A stretch of DNA of 64,000 bases from NCBI GenBank assembly GCA_943788645.1, contig CALSRC010000012.1, forward strand, positions 186,001 through 250,000, written 5' to 3'. Positions 53,489 to 63,041 of the stretch are shown here, piece after piece (positions within the stretch are counted from its first letter, which is position 1; the number at the start of each line of letters is the position of its first letter). The notes below the pieces were generated by a model. It was not told the DNA's origin, searched no databases, and saw only the letters and a program-made list of their open reading frames with translations. The position numbers and the translations under genes are program-made. The stretch comes from UA16 sp002292325. Its GTDB lineage: Bacteria; Bacteroidota; Bacteroidia; Flavobacteriales_D; Sanyastnellaceae.

Positions 53489-55008
53489 GATTCCGATGTT
53501 TTTTCTTCTTTCATCCCGTCATTCGCCCAATAAGCAGACGCTTTGACAGCGCGTTTCCATCCGCTTATTTTGTTCCTCATCTCGCTTTTGTCTTTTGAAG
53601 GCTTGAACGTATCCTGTGGTGCAAGGGATGCGGAAAGTTCCTCCATGCTGGTCCAAATTTCACAACCCAGCCCCGCCAAATATGCCGCACCCATTGCAGT
53701 GGACTCCGTATTTTGAGGCCTTACAACGTCGATGCCAAGTACATCCGACTGGAATTGCATGAGCAGGATGTTTTTGGCAGCCCCCCCATCCACACGCATC
53801 TCCGTGATGGCGATCGCACTGTCCTTTTTCATGCATTCAAGCACATCCATCGATTGTAGGGCTATGCTTTCGAGAATAGCTCGTGCTATGTGACCGCGTC
53901 CCGTTCCCCTCGTTACCCCAAAGATGCTACCCCGTGCACGTGGGTTCCAATAAGGTGCCCCCAATCCAGCAAAAGCGGGAACCACATACACCCCTCCTGA
54001 GTCTTGCACAGTGTGGGCCAAAGCTTCGATTTCAGCAGCATTTTCGATGAAAGAAAGTTCGTCGCGAAGCCATTGCACAGCAGCACCGCCAATGAAAACA
54101 CTTCCTTCCAAAGCATACTGAACACGATCGCCAATTTTCCAGGCCACTGTGGTCAGAAGTGCATGCGTTGATTGCACGGCGTGGTCACCCGTATTCATGA
54201 GCATAAAACACCCAGTGCCGTATGTGTTTTTGACCATACCAGGACGAAAACACTGTTGTCCAAATAAGGCCGCTTGTTGATCCCCTGCAATACCGGTGAT
54301 GGGAATGGGGTGGGTGAAGCATGTGGCTTGTGCGAGTTGGCCGCTACTTGAGACCACTTTGGGAAGCATGGACATGGGAATATTGAACAAGGTGCAAAGT
54401 GAAGCGTCCCATTCCATGGTGTGGATATTGAACAGCATGGTCCTCGAGGCATTGGAAGCATCCGTTATGTGCGAAGTGCTTTCCGAGAGTTTCCAGATGA
54501 GCCAACTGTCTACCGTCCCAAACAGCAAATCTCCCCGATTGGCCCTTTCTCTTGCGCCTTCGGTGTGATCGAGGATCCAGCGAATTTTGGATGCCGAGAA
54601 ATAAGCGTCTACCATCAAGCCCGTCCTCGATTGGATGTCATCCTTTACCGTGAGATTGGACTTGAGTTTTTCACAATAATCACCTGTGCGTCGATCCTGC
54701 CAAACGATGGCCCTGTGCACGGGTTCACCTGTCGTGCGATCCCACACAACAGTCGTTTCACGTTGATTGGTTATGCCAATGCCCCCGAAGGACGAAGGAT
54801 CCAAGGTGGATTTGGATAAAACTTCTTGGATGGTTGCCCACTGGGAGTCCCAAATTTCTGTTGGATTGTGTTCGACCCAGCCCGGCTCAGGATAGTGCTG
54901 GGTGAATTCTCTTTGCGCCTGAAATAAAACTTGACCATGTGCGTCAACAATCAAACTTCTGCTGCTTGTGGTTCCCTGATCAAGTGCGAGGATGTAGGAG
55001 GCGGACAT
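53485..55008 (-). CDS. glpK: Glycerol kinase
   Basis: FGGY-family kinase: ILALDQGTTSSRSLI, GIGITNQRETTVVWD, DASNASRTMLFNIH, GDQQAALFGQ, and GVTRGTGRGHIARAILES with the DGGAAKN motif. It phosphorylates glycerol on entry, trapping it for GlpD. It is the first gene of the glycerol operon (glpK-glpD-glpF-GDPD). ATG 55008 gives MSASYILALDQG and is preferred over 55020. Confidence 0.95.
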   Translation of the reverse strand: MSASYILALDQGTTSSRSLIVDAHGQVLFQAQREFTQHYPEPGWVEHNPTEIWDSQWATIQEVLSKSTLDPSSFGGIGITNQRETTVVWDRTTGEPVHRAIVWQDRRTGDYCEKLKSNLTVKDDIQSRTGLMVDAYFSASKIRWILDHTEGARERANRGDLLFGTVDSWLIWKLSESTSHITDASNASRTMLFNIHTMEWDASLCTLFNIPMSMLPKVVSSSGQLAQATCFTHPIPITGIAGDQQAALFGQQCFRPGMVKNTYGTGCFMLMNTGDHAVQSTHALLTTVAWKIGDRVQYALEGSVFIGGAAVQWLRDELSFIENAAEIEALAHTVQDSGGVYVVPAFAGLGAPYWNPRARGSIFGVTRGTGRGHIARAILESIALQSMDVLECMKKDSAIAITEMRVDGGAAKNILLMQFQSDVLGIDVVRPQNTESTAMGAAYLAGLGCEIWTSMEELSASLAPQDTFKPSKDKSEMRNKISGWKRAVKASAYWANDGMKEEKTSES

Positions 55009-55096
55009 GGTGTTATGCAATTGGGTGAAAGGTGAGGTGATGCAAAAAAATCATTTCTCGAAGAAGGGCAAAGCGTACCTTGTGCCCAAGTTAACC

Positions 55097-55627
55097 ATGG
55101 CTGATTTATTCCAAAACCCATCATCACGCATTGATTCTCTTCCGCAAGTGGACGAAAGTCAGTTTGAGCCAATGCCTGCGCGGTATAAGCGTCTTCGATG
55201 GTCGGTTTTTATGGCTGTTGTCATCTTGGGGCTTGCGGCATTGATCTTTCCGGCGGTTTGGTTTGCCATGTCCGAAGAGGAATCCGTCCCGGGAGTCTTA
55301 TGGGTCGTTTTTGCGACAATGGCTGTATTCATAGGAATTTGGGCAATGGAGGAATTACGAGGTTTCCCGATACGCGGTGTTCTGGTGAGAGACCATGACT
55401 TGACTTTTCGCTCTGGATATTGGGTTCGTGAAATGGTCACGGTGCCGTTCAATCGGATTCAACACAGTGAGGTTTCCCAAGGTCCACTTGCACGTGCATT
55501 CGGTGTATGCACTTTAAAATTGTATACTGCAGGTAGTTCAGGTGCAAACCTTCGTGTGCCGGGGTTAGACTTTGCACGAGCTCAGCAACTCAGAGCCTTT
55601 TTAGATGAACGAGCAGGACAAAGTTGA
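55097..55627 (+). CDS. bPH2-domain membrane protein (YdbS-like)
   Basis: Two membrane helices (about 37-60 and 66-85) precede one bacterial PH domain (about 95-170): LRDHDLTFRSGYWVREMV-type pattern, VPFNRIQHSEVSQGP, and the closing LRVPGLDFARAQQLRAFL. This matches YdbS, which acts with YdbT in Bacillus, where the pair has been linked to antimicrobial peptide resistance. It overlaps the next gene by 23 bp. ATG 55097 is chosen because the upstream frame lacks similarity and would enter the divergent promoter region. Confidence 0.85.
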   Translation: MADLFQNPSSRIDSLPQVDESQFEPMPARYKRLRWSVFMAVVILGLAALIFPAVWFAMSEEESVPGVLWVVFATMAVFIGIWAMEELRGFPIRGVLVRDHDLTFRSGYWVREMVTVPFNRIQHSEVSQGPLARAFGVCTLKLYTAGSSGANLRVPGLDFARAQQLRAFLDERAGQS

Positions 55628-57062
55628 GGGGGTGTTTTCGCTTCCTCAACGGCAGCATGTTCTCGGCGTATTTCGGTATTTCACACGAAACGCTTGGTTG
55701 CTGATCAGGAGCTTTTGGCCTGCTCTTGCTGGATTGGCCATTTCAGATTCGGTTCGAATGTATACTGGGTTAGTGAGTGTTATCGTTCTGATTGGCCTCT
55801 GTGCATTTGCGGCTTTGGAGCATTGGCGGTTTACGTTCAAGATCGATGCGGGATCGCTCATCATTGAGCGGGGTATATTGGAACGGGAGCGGTTGGTGAT
55901 TCCATTGGATCGAATACAAACGGTTCACACAGAGGAGCTGTTCTGGCATCGATTCTTCAGTTTGGTAGGATTGCGAATCGATACTGCAGGGTCGAGTGGA
56001 GCGGAGGTGGAACTCACCGCGCTCAAAAAAGATCAAGCAAGCTTGCTGATAGACGTTTTGAGCTCTGCGCATCACGAACCAAAGGCAGAGGTTGCGCCCT
56101 TGATTCAATTGGACTGGGAGAAACTTTTTAGAATTGGATTGACTCAAAATCATCTTCGCAATGCGATGATTTCATTCGGGGCTGTCGTGGCAGTGGCTGA
56201 GCCATTGATGGAATGGGTCGAGCAGGCTCTTGATTCCCTTCCCACAGTTTGGATTTGGGCTTTTAAATTTGCCTGGATTTTTGCGGTTCCGCTATTTGGC
56301 CTCTTCTTTCTTTTCACGGGTTTGCTTGTCTCATTGCTTGGCGCCTTGCTTCGTTATCACAGGCTAACCGTGCGGTTGACCTCGAGTCATTTGGAGATGA
56401 AGGGAGGATTCTTGAAGAAATTCGAATTCAAATTGCCACTGCATAAGATCCAGATGCTTGAAGGGAAAAGTGGTATTCTACAGCGTTTGGCCGGCTTTCA
56501 GACCGTCAAGATTCACCAAGCGAGGTCTCAAAGCAACGCGGATGCTGGAGGGGTCAATGTGGTCATACCAGGATTAAGTAGGGAGGAGATGGCGACATTG
56601 AATTCTGGCATTTACAAGGAGGATTGTACGTCAGAAGCACTTCGGCTTAAACCTCATTCCATTTGGTGGGTTAGAAGGGCAGTTTTATTCATAGCTTGGA
56701 GTACAATCCCTTTGTTTTTATGGCCTAACTTTTTGGTGGTTTTGTTTGCTTTTGCTTGGGCTGCATGGAGTATTTATTCTTCCGCGATGCTTCATCGTCA
56801 GATGTGCCTTATCGTCATGCCTTCGGAGCTGATTTTTCGCTCGGGATGGCGGGTACAGTTAAGTCGCCGCATCGAATTGAGAAAACTTCAACGGGTGACG
56901 CTCCGCGCGAATTGGTTCATGCGAAAAAAAGGCGTTTCGAACGTTGTTTTGTTAACCGCGGCGGGTCCTCTTACGCTGCCTTATGTTCCCTTGTTCCAAG
57001 CAAAGGAACTGCGAGATAAGGCCTTGTTCGAAATTGAATCAACCCAAGTTCCTTGGATGTAA
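55605..57062 (+). CDS. Multi-bPH2-domain membrane protein (YdbT-like)
   Basis: Three bPH2 modules separated by membrane helices: the first (ERLVIPLDRIQTVHTEELFW ... LRIDTAGSSGAEVELT), a second (KFEFKLPLHKIQMLEG, QTVKIHQARSQ) and a third in the last ~100 residues (SELIFRSGWRV ... PLFQAKELRDKAL). This is the YdbT layout, and the 23-bp overlap with the ydbS-like gene confirms the pair. The PH domains likely scaffold a membrane complex. The 3' end overlaps the convergent gene at 57039 by 24 bp. Confidence 0.9.
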   Translation: MNEQDKVEGVFSLPQRQHVLGVFRYFTRNAWLLIRSFWPALAGLAISDSVRMYTGLVSVIVLIGLCAFAALEHWRFTFKIDAGSLIIERGILERERLVIPLDRIQTVHTEELFWHRFFSLVGLRIDTAGSSGAEVELTALKKDQASLLIDVLSSAHHEPKAEVAPLIQLDWEKLFRIGLTQNHLRNAMISFGAVVAVAEPLMEWVEQALDSLPTVWIWAFKFAWIFAVPLFGLFFLFTGLLVSLLGALLRYHRLTVRLTSSHLEMKGGFLKKFEFKLPLHKIQMLEGKSGILQRLAGFQTVKIHQARSQSNADAGGVNVVIPGLSREEMATLNSGIYKEDCTSEALRLKPHSIWWVRRAVLFIAWSTIPLFLWPNFLVVLFAFAWAAWSIYSSAMLHRQMCLIVMPSELIFRSGWRVQLSRRIELRKLQRVTLRANWFMRKKGVSNVVLLTAAGPLTLPYVPLFQAKELRDKALFEIESTQVPWM

Positions 57063-58268
57063 TGCGATTTCCTTGCGGGTCAGTTCCATCATTTTTGCCG
57101 AGATTCCTTGGTAGTCTTTTGGCCAAATGGTATCTGAGTATTGGTCGATGATGGCGCCTGCTTCATGTGTTTTTCCATTTCTTGCAAATAGCCATGCTTG
57201 TGCGATATGAATTTGTTTTTGAGCGCTTTTCTCAAGCCAATGCGAAGTCTGGTTTTGAGCGAAATTGTGCGCAGAGAATAGAGCATCGAGTTCATCCACT
57301 TTTTCTAAGAAAATGAGCAGTGGCATGACGGCCTTAAAGTAAATGATCTCCTGGTTTTTTGGAGGTCTCAAACAGGATGAAATCGAGGCGTTGGGTGATT
57401 GTATCAGAAACGATAAGATATCTATTCTTCCTTGCAGAATGGCATGCTCGTTTTGGAAGGTGGGTATTGAGTCGAAATGTTTCTTGGCTGTCTCGAAAGC
57501 GCCATTTTGTAGCGCGAACGTTGCCAATAAGCTGTGCCCATAAGCTTGATGCTCTAAGTCTTTTGAATACGTCAGCATCAGGCGAATGTGCCGCCCAAAG
57601 TGCCCGTCTAAATCCATGATCGGCGCATAAAACCCCAGAACTAAATTGACATAAGGTGTCTCGTTGATGAGCCGTCGTGTGAAATCATCGTTGGTAATCT
57701 GATGAAATTGTGGAGCCACATAGTGGGCGAATACCGATGCCGTTGGAAAATTAGACGACCTCTGTTCATCGAGGTGTTTTAAGGTATTTAACATCCGGAT
57801 GGTTCGGTCGTGATCCGTCTGCTCGAGCCTGATGAGTATCATGTGTCCAGCCATCATCACAATCTCTAGTGTGATTTTTTCTTCGAGTGACTTTTTAATG
57901 TAATACTCATCGATGGCAACGTTCTGTACTTGAAGCTTGACAAGGATTTCGACGAGGTCTTCTTGACTTTGGAGTTGCGAAATCAACTCACTGCAGTTGG
58001 CCTCATGAACGTACCGCGCGAGGTGATCCAAGGTGGATTTTCTGAACGTGCCATCCCATTCAACCAAACCAAAAAACCTTCGTAACGTATGGCTGCCGAC
58101 CTTCGCCCCATTTGTTGCAGATAGATCTTTTGACAATTCGATGCAATCTCTTTGAGTCACAACGCTGTTACCCCATTCCCGTTCGATTTTCTGGCGGAAT
58201 GCAAGATGGATTGAATGAGATAGCCGCACTTTTAAGTGATTAGATGTCAGAAGATAGCACTCGATCAA
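57039..58268 (-). CDS. Hypothetical helical protein with N-terminal HTH-like segment
   Basis: A 409-aa, mostly helical protein. The N-terminal part (about 40-75: RDCIELSKDLSATNGAKVGS then HTLRRFFGLV) resembles a DNA-binding helix-turn-helix segment seen in Bacteroidota proteins, where K-x-S-x-x-T-L-x-R-F-F is repeated among members. The rest resembles TPR-like helical pairs. Possibly a regulator; no family name is certain. It lies alone on the minus strand between the PH pair and the adhesin unit. Confidence 0.65.
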   Translation of the reverse strand: MIECYLLTSNHLKVRLSHSIHLAFRQKIEREWGNSVVTQRDCIELSKDLSATNGAKVGSHTLRRFFGLVEWDGTFRKSTLDHLARYVHEANCSELISQLQSQEDLVEILVKLQVQNVAIDEYYIKKSLEEKITLEIVMMAGHMILIRLEQTDHDRTIRMLNTLKHLDEQRSSNFPTASVFAHYVAPQFHQITNDDFTRRLINETPYVNLVLGFYAPIMDLDGHFGRHIRLMLTYSKDLEHQAYGHSLLATFALQNGAFETAKKHFDSIPTFQNEHAILQGRIDILSFLIQSPNASISSCLRPPKNQEIIYFKAVMPLLIFLEKVDELDALFSAHNFAQNQTSHWLEKSAQKQIHIAQAWLFARNGKTHEAGAIIDQYSDTIWPKDYQGISAKMMELTRKEIALHPRNLG

Positions 58269-58349
58269 ATACCGAATGATTAAACATCCATCGGCTTCAT
58301 AACTGGCAACCTTGGGTTCATATTCGTTTGCCTAGACGTCAAAAGGACG

Positions 58350-58706
58350 TCAGCGACGGAGGCCTTGGAGGGCGAAACGAACGGCGACTTTGTACATGTC
58401 TTGAGCTTGTTCTATTGTGAGTCCGTAGTCTTGGGTCCAAAGGGTTAACGTGGACTCCGTCATCGGAAGGGGCTCATTGGCATCTTTCATGCCCTCCATA
58501 GCCCGAAGCATGGATACTGCAAGGCCGACAGCCATGTTCTCTTCGCTCTGGGTAATTTGACTTGCGATGCTATTTACATGCTCGTAATTGAATCCCGCTT
58601 CGGTATATGCTGCTTCAATGGAAGCTTGGTTCATTCCTGATTGGGCGGATAAATTTGCGTTGATCCCGAGGACCAAGGCAAAAAAGAAAAGGAGGATCTT
58701 ATTCAT
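58350..58706 (-). CDS. Small exported helical protein
   Basis: A signal peptide (MNKILLFFFALVLGINANLS, then AQ) and a ~95-residue helical, Met/Ala/Glu-rich mature part with no cysteine. No family is recognised. It starts 9 bp after the giant adhesin gene, so it is probably cotranslated and may act as an accessory factor for that protein. Confidence 0.65.
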   Translation of the reverse strand: MNKILLFFFALVLGINANLSAQSGMNQASIEAAYTEAGFNYEHVNSIASQITQSEENMAVGLAVSMLRAMEGMKDANEPLPMTESTLTLWTQDYGLTIEQAQDMYKVAVRFALQGLRR

Positions 58707-58715
58707 GGGGTTCTT

Positions 58716-61526
58716 TTATTCTCTAAAGAGTGAAATGCTTCCGCTGCAAAAAGGCTGAAGTTCAGGGGTGTCGTTGCAGGGATATTCTAAAATTTCCAAA
58801 GTGTAGTAATAAACCCCTTCAGGCAATTCATTTCCATTTTCGTCATTACCACCAAATGCGGCTGTATTTGGCTTCATTGTATATACGAGTTGGCCCCATC
58901 TATTGAATATGTCCAATTGATAATTCAGGCAGGCCGACACGGCACTCGGAATCAGGAAGGAATCGTTGAAATTGTCTCCGTTTGGCGTAAAAACGTTCGG
59001 AACATAAAAACCCTCAAGGTTCAGAGCATTTTGCAATAGCACTTCTTCAGCGTTCGAATAAACGCAACCAAATTCATCGGTGATTGTCAACCCGAGGTCA
59101 AACGTACCGCTTTGATCGAAGAAGTAGGTGGGATTGGAGAAAATGGCTACCAATTCATCTTGCAAAAACCACTCATAACCATAGAGGCTGTTTGGGTCGG
59201 ATACCGTACTTGTCAGTTCCAACTCGTTGCAAATCATTTCATAAGTAAAAGAGGGAGTGATGGGGTCGGCCAGCACGTAATTGACCACATCCGTGTTGGT
59301 GCATCCGTTGCCATCGGTGAAGCTATAGACCACGTCATATATGCCCGGATCAGCATTGGAGTGCTCCAAGTTGGTTCCCGAGACGAGATCACCAGAAAGG
59401 GATCCTCCTGCGGGCGTGGGGAGTAGCTCAATATTTCCATCATACAAACAATAGCTATCGCTGGCGCCGCTTGAAACATCCGGGAGCGGATACACGGTTA
59501 ATTGGACCGTGATTGCGCTATCACACCCTGCATTGGTTTGCAAAATTGAGGTATACGGACCATCCGTTGAAATGGCATTACCGTCCGGCATGAGGTAGGT
59601 TTCACCGGCACAAATTTCATCGCCAAAGGTTATGTCATACGCTGGATTCAAGGTGAGATCAATGGTAACGTTGCTATCGCAGCCGAGGGTGGTTTGCAGG
59701 TCAAAATTAAAAACCCCTGAGTTACTCGGGAGAGAGCCATCCGGAAACAAATACGAACCATCATCGCATTCATCGAGATCAACGATTACATCGTAATTGG
59801 GTTGATAAATTACGTTGGATGTGACCGTGCTATCGCATCCATTGGTTTCCGAAGTCAAAACGACGGTATAAAGCCCTTCTTCTGTAATCACTGTACCGTC
59901 TCCCAATGTGACCGGTTCCCCTTCGCACAATGCCAAAGTGTTTTCCGTGACAAAAGGCTGCAGTATGCTCACTACCGTCGTGATGATGCTATCGCATTGC
60001 GCATTGCTCGTTTGCAATACCACAGGAAATGTCCCTGGTTCATCGATGATGGTCCCATCTGGCAAGGACCAGGTTTCGCCGGCACACAATTGCACGGGCA
60101 TCTGAAAATCATAGGTTGATTGCTCCAGCAAATTCACCGTAACGACGCTATCGCAACCGAGGACACTAACATAGTTCGCGACATAAGTCCCCTCTTCAGA
60201 AACCTCCGTTCCATCAGGGAGTCCATACGTCCCACCTTCGCAATAATATTCGGTGGACTCAACCTCCAGCTGGTAGGCCACGGTAACGGTTGTGTCGGAT
60301 GAGCATCCACTATTTGTCCCTGTCACTGTGTAAACGGTCGTCTCTGTTGGATTCGCATACTGTATCGGTCCAAAGCCATTGCCTGCCAAGCTTTCACTTG
60401 GTGTCCATTGCAGTTGAAAGGCCCCAGTGGCGGTAAGGGTGACTTCCTCGTTACACGTTGTGATGTATGCGGGGTTGACCGTAATGACAGGATACGGAAT
60501 CACGGTTACTGTCACATCGACCGTATCAATGCACTTTTCGTTGGATGCGATCACGCTGTAAACGGTGGTTTCTAGAGGGCTGACCCACGCGGTTGGACCA
60601 TCGACTACGTTGAGTCCATCTGCTTCGAACCAATCGTAGTTTTCTGCTCCCGAGAGCGTCAAGAGAAGCGAGTCTCCCTCGCAGTATTGTGGGCTCGTAG
60701 GTTCGATGACCATGCCCACCCCACCGATAGGGGTGATTGTGATGGATCCTGCACCGGTTACATTGCCTCCGACGCAGGTGAATCCAGCTGGGGTGAGGCT
60801 TGAACCTCCTCCTCCTCCTCCGCCACCAAGTGTTCCCGAAGCAAAGCAGTCACTGCCACCTCCGCCACCTCCGTAGTAGCCGCCTCCGCCGCCGCCTCCG
60901 GGACCAACATTGTAGCAGGGATCGATGGCTCCGGCACCGCCGTTCGCAAGGCTACCTGCTGAACCATTGTTGCCTGATCCAATCCAGGGTGGACCGCCCA
61001 ATCCCCCAGCGTTCTGTGTTGCACCGTTGCCACCTTGCCCGAAGGGGCTTTCTCCTTCGAGGCCAGAACTGCAGCCACCCGCTCCAGCATTCGCATCGGT
61101 ATTTCCTCCGCCCATGCCGCCACCTCCAGAGGCAACGACCACGCGGTCCGCTGCAGTTGAACCACCCACCCGAATGTCCGATGCACCTCCACCGCCGCAG
61201 CCAGCATTGGCTCCACTTGAGTTACCTCCTTCACCTCCTCCGTTGAATCCGGCTGAAGGACAACCTCCTGTGCCACCCACTCGAATTTCCAATATTTCGC
61301 CTTCAACCACATCGAGAATTCCCGAAACGGTCGATCCGTTGCCTCCGTTTGCTCCTCCACCTTTGGCCCCTTTGATCACAAATTCCAATTGTGCCACGCA
61401 ATTGGGAACTGTGTACGTTTCCACTTCACCCGTGTAATCGAAACTGATGGAAGTTTGGGCCAACCCATTGACTGTGAAAAGGGCCATTCCCCAAAGGAAA
61501 AGACCAATTAGAGCGGACATCTTCAT
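58716..61526 (-). CDS. Giant glycine-rich surface adhesin with T9SS type B sorting domain
   Basis: A signal peptide (ALIGLFLWGMALFTVNGLAQ) leads into a glycine-rich beta domain (about 64-285 of the open frame; DNA 60706-61373) with many GGGG runs, an Ig-like domain (about 290-360), further Ig-like sequence, five tandem ~50-residue repeats (435-691) of the pattern C-x-G-E-x-x-x-L-P-D-G ... G-C-D-S, a PKD-like region, and a CHU_C/gliding-associated C-terminal domain (VPNVFTPNGDNFNDSF ... PEGVYYYTLEI). The last is the type B T9SS signal. Likely a surface adhesin, possibly SprB-like in use. ATG 61520 is also possible. Confidence 0.9.
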   Translation of the reverse strand: MKMSALIGLFLWGMALFTVNGLAQTSISFDYTGEVETYTVPNCVAQLEFVIKGAKGGGANGGNGSTVSGILDVVEGEILEIRVGGTGGCPSAGFNGGGEGGNSSGANAGCGGGGASDIRVGGSTAADRVVVASGGGGMGGGNTDANAGAGGCSSGLEGESPFGQGGNGATQNAGGLGGPPWIGSGNNGSAGSLANGGAGAIDPCYNVGPGGGGGGGYYGGGGGGSDCFASGTLGGGGGGGGSSLTPAGFTCVGGNVTGAGSITITPIGGVGMVIEPTSPQYCEGDSLLLTLSGAENYDWFEADGLNVVDGPTAWVSPLETTVYSVIASNEKCIDTVDVTVTVIPYPVITVNPAYITTCNEEVTLTATGAFQLQWTPSESLAGNGFGPIQYANPTETTVYTVTGTNSGCSSDTTVTVAYQLEVESTEYYCEGGTYGLPDGTEVSEEGTYVANYVSVLGCDSVVTVNLLEQSTYDFQMPVQLCAGETWSLPDGTIIDEPGTFPVVLQTSNAQCDSIITTVVSILQPFVTENTLALCEGEPVTLGDGTVITEEGLYTVVLTSETNGCDSTVTSNVIYQPNYDVIVDLDECDDGSYLFPDGSLPSNSGVFNFDLQTTLGCDSNVTIDLTLNPAYDITFGDEICAGETYLMPDGNAISTDGPYTSILQTNAGCDSAITVQLTVYPLPDVSSGASDSYCLYDGNIELLPTPAGGSLSGDLVSGTNLEHSNADPGIYDVVYSFTDGNGCTNTDVVNYVLADPITPSFTYEMICNELELTSTVSDPNSLYGYEWFLQDELVAIFSNPTYFFDQSGTFDLGLTITDEFGCVYSNAEEVLLQNALNLEGFYVPNVFTPNGDNFNDSFLIPSAVSACLNYQLDIFNRWGQLVYTMKPNTAAFGGNDENGNELPEGVYYYTLEILEYPCNDTPELQPFCSGSISLFRE
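59490..60260 (-). repeat. Five tandem protein repeats in the adhesin gene
   Basis: Five consecutive units of about 50 codons, each with C-x-G-E/x-x-x-x-L/M-P/G-D-G, a Gly about eight residues later, and a closing G-C-D-S or Q-C-D-S followed by a strand. DNA copies have diverged, so recent slippage is unlikely. Each unit probably folds as one small disulfide-linked beta module. Confidence 0.8.
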
Positions 61527-61570
61527 GTGCTGAGGTTTCTTGAAATATAAGGTGAATTTCACAGACTCTC

Positions 61571-62857
61571 TTATTCTAAGCGTTCCCCATGCTGCGAATA
61601 ATCCAATCCGCGCAATTCCTGATCGCTCCGAACACGAAGCGGGATGATGCGATTTACCAAAGCGTAGAGCACGTAGCTCAATGCAAATGTTCCCAATGCT
61701 GCAACGAAGAGGGTAATCAAGTGGCGAACGAAAACAATTGAATCTCCATGAATGAGGCCTACGTCTTCTGCGAGCACTCCCGTGAGGATCATGCCAACGA
61801 CTCCGCCAATTCCGTGGCTTGCAAACACATCCAACGTGTCATCAATAGCAAACTTTTTTTGTACTCGAATGGCCCAATTACTGGTCAAGGCGGCGATGAA
61901 ACCTATGAGAATGCTATGGCTTAGAGATACAAATCCTGCAGCCGGGGTAATTGCTACGAGGCCGACAATCGCTCCGATGCAGGCCCCCATCGCAGACATC
62001 TTGCGGTTTTGATATCGTTCATAGAACACCCATGTTATCATGGCTGTGGCACTTGCGAGATTGGTGTTGGCAAAAGCCTTTACCGCATCGGCATTTGCCC
62101 CAAGCGCAGAACCTGAATTGAATCCAAACCATCCAAACCACAACAAACCAGTGCCCAAAATGACGAATGGAATGTTGGCCGGTTGATGAACAGATTCATT
62201 TCGTTTCCCCAAAAACATAGCGCCTGCTAATGCGGCAAAACCCGCGGACATGTGGACAACTGTTCCGCCTGCAAAATCGAGAACCCCCCAATTCCTAAGC
62301 AACCCATCAGGATGCCATGTCATGTGCGCAAGCGGCGGATAGATAATCAGGCTGAACAGGACCATAAATAGAATGTAACCTCGGAATCGAATCCGTCCGG
62401 CAAAACTGCCTGTAATCAGCGCAGGTGTGATGATGGCAAACTTCAACTGGAACAAGGCAAATAGTAGAAACGGAATGGTCTCAGCAAAAGCATGATTTGG
62501 TGACAGCCCAACCCCCTGAAAGACAAAGTAAGTCCGCGGGTCTCCGATGATACCTCCCACGGATTCTCCAAAGCATAAACTGAATCCGACGACGACCCAC
62601 AAAACACTGATCACACCCAATGCGACGAAGCTCTGGAGCATAGTGGAAATCACGTTCTTTTTATTGACCATCCCACCATAGAAAAAGGCCAGGCCAGGGG
62701 TCATGAGGAGCACGAAAGCACTTGCAACGATCATCCAAGCGATATCGCCTGAATCGTAGGCCGAAGAATCGACGGATGTTGTTTCATAATCAACACCAAA
62801 AACGCAGGTTCCTGCCACCATGAGTGATAGAAACAAAAAATTCCATTTTCTATTCAT
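61571..62857 (-). CDS. amtB: Ammonium transporter
   Basis: Eleven hydrophobic segments, an exported N-terminus (MNRKWNFLFLSLMVAGTCVF), and the Amt signature AGGTVVHMSAGFAALAGAMF. The pore histidines are visible as VVHMSAG (first) and ASHGIGGVVG (second), and the gating phenylalanine region lies near FFYGGMV. It moves ammonium into the cell. No glnK gene is seen nearby in this window. It is upstream of the adhesin gene (44-bp gap) with its own promoter. Confidence 0.95.
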   Translation of the reverse strand: MNRKWNFLFLSLMVAGTCVFGVDYETTSVDSSAYDSGDIAWMIVASAFVLLMTPGLAFFYGGMVNKKNVISTMLQSFVALGVISVLWVVVGFSLCFGESVGGIIGDPRTYFVFQGVGLSPNHAFAETIPFLLFALFQLKFAIITPALITGSFAGRIRFRGYILFMVLFSLIIYPPLAHMTWHPDGLLRNWGVLDFAGGTVVHMSAGFAALAGAMFLGKRNESVHQPANIPFVILGTGLLWFGWFGFNSGSALGANADAVKAFANTNLASATAMITWVFYERYQNRKMSAMGACIGAIVGLVAITPAAGFVSLSHSILIGFIAALTSNWAIRVQKKFAIDDTLDVFASHGIGGVVGMILTGVLAEDVGLIHGDSIVFVRHLITLFVAALGTFALSYVLYALVNRIIPLRVRSDQELRGLDYSQHGERLE

Positions 62858-62903
62858 TTGAGGAATGAAAAAACCAAGAAAAAGTCGGGTAATTGCCGGA
62901 CGC

Positions 62904-62935
62904 CAAAAATACCGTAATGCCCGGAGATTTTCAAG
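62904..62935 (-). promoter_or_regulatory. Bacteroidota-type promoter for amtB
   Basis: On the minus strand, CTTG (62932-62935) is the -33 element and TATTTTTG (62904-62911) the -7 element, a perfect TAnnTTTG, separated by exactly 20 bases. Transcription would begin near 62897, about 40 bases before the amtB start. The -33 box differs from TTTG by one base. Confidence 0.6.
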
Positions 62936-63041
62936 TCAACGCATGGACTTGGGGGGTCAAACCAGCCTTGTCCTTCCCCGAACGGCATAAACCTGCCTTC
63001 ATTCTGTAACGTTTAGGTCTTTTTGTGCGTATCAGACGCGA

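Noticed and set aside
60800..61437. Long proline- and arginine-rich ORFs on the plus strand
   Set aside because: They are antisense to the glycine-rich part of the adhesin; the GGN codons force open frames with Pro/Arg composition. No start context or family similarity.
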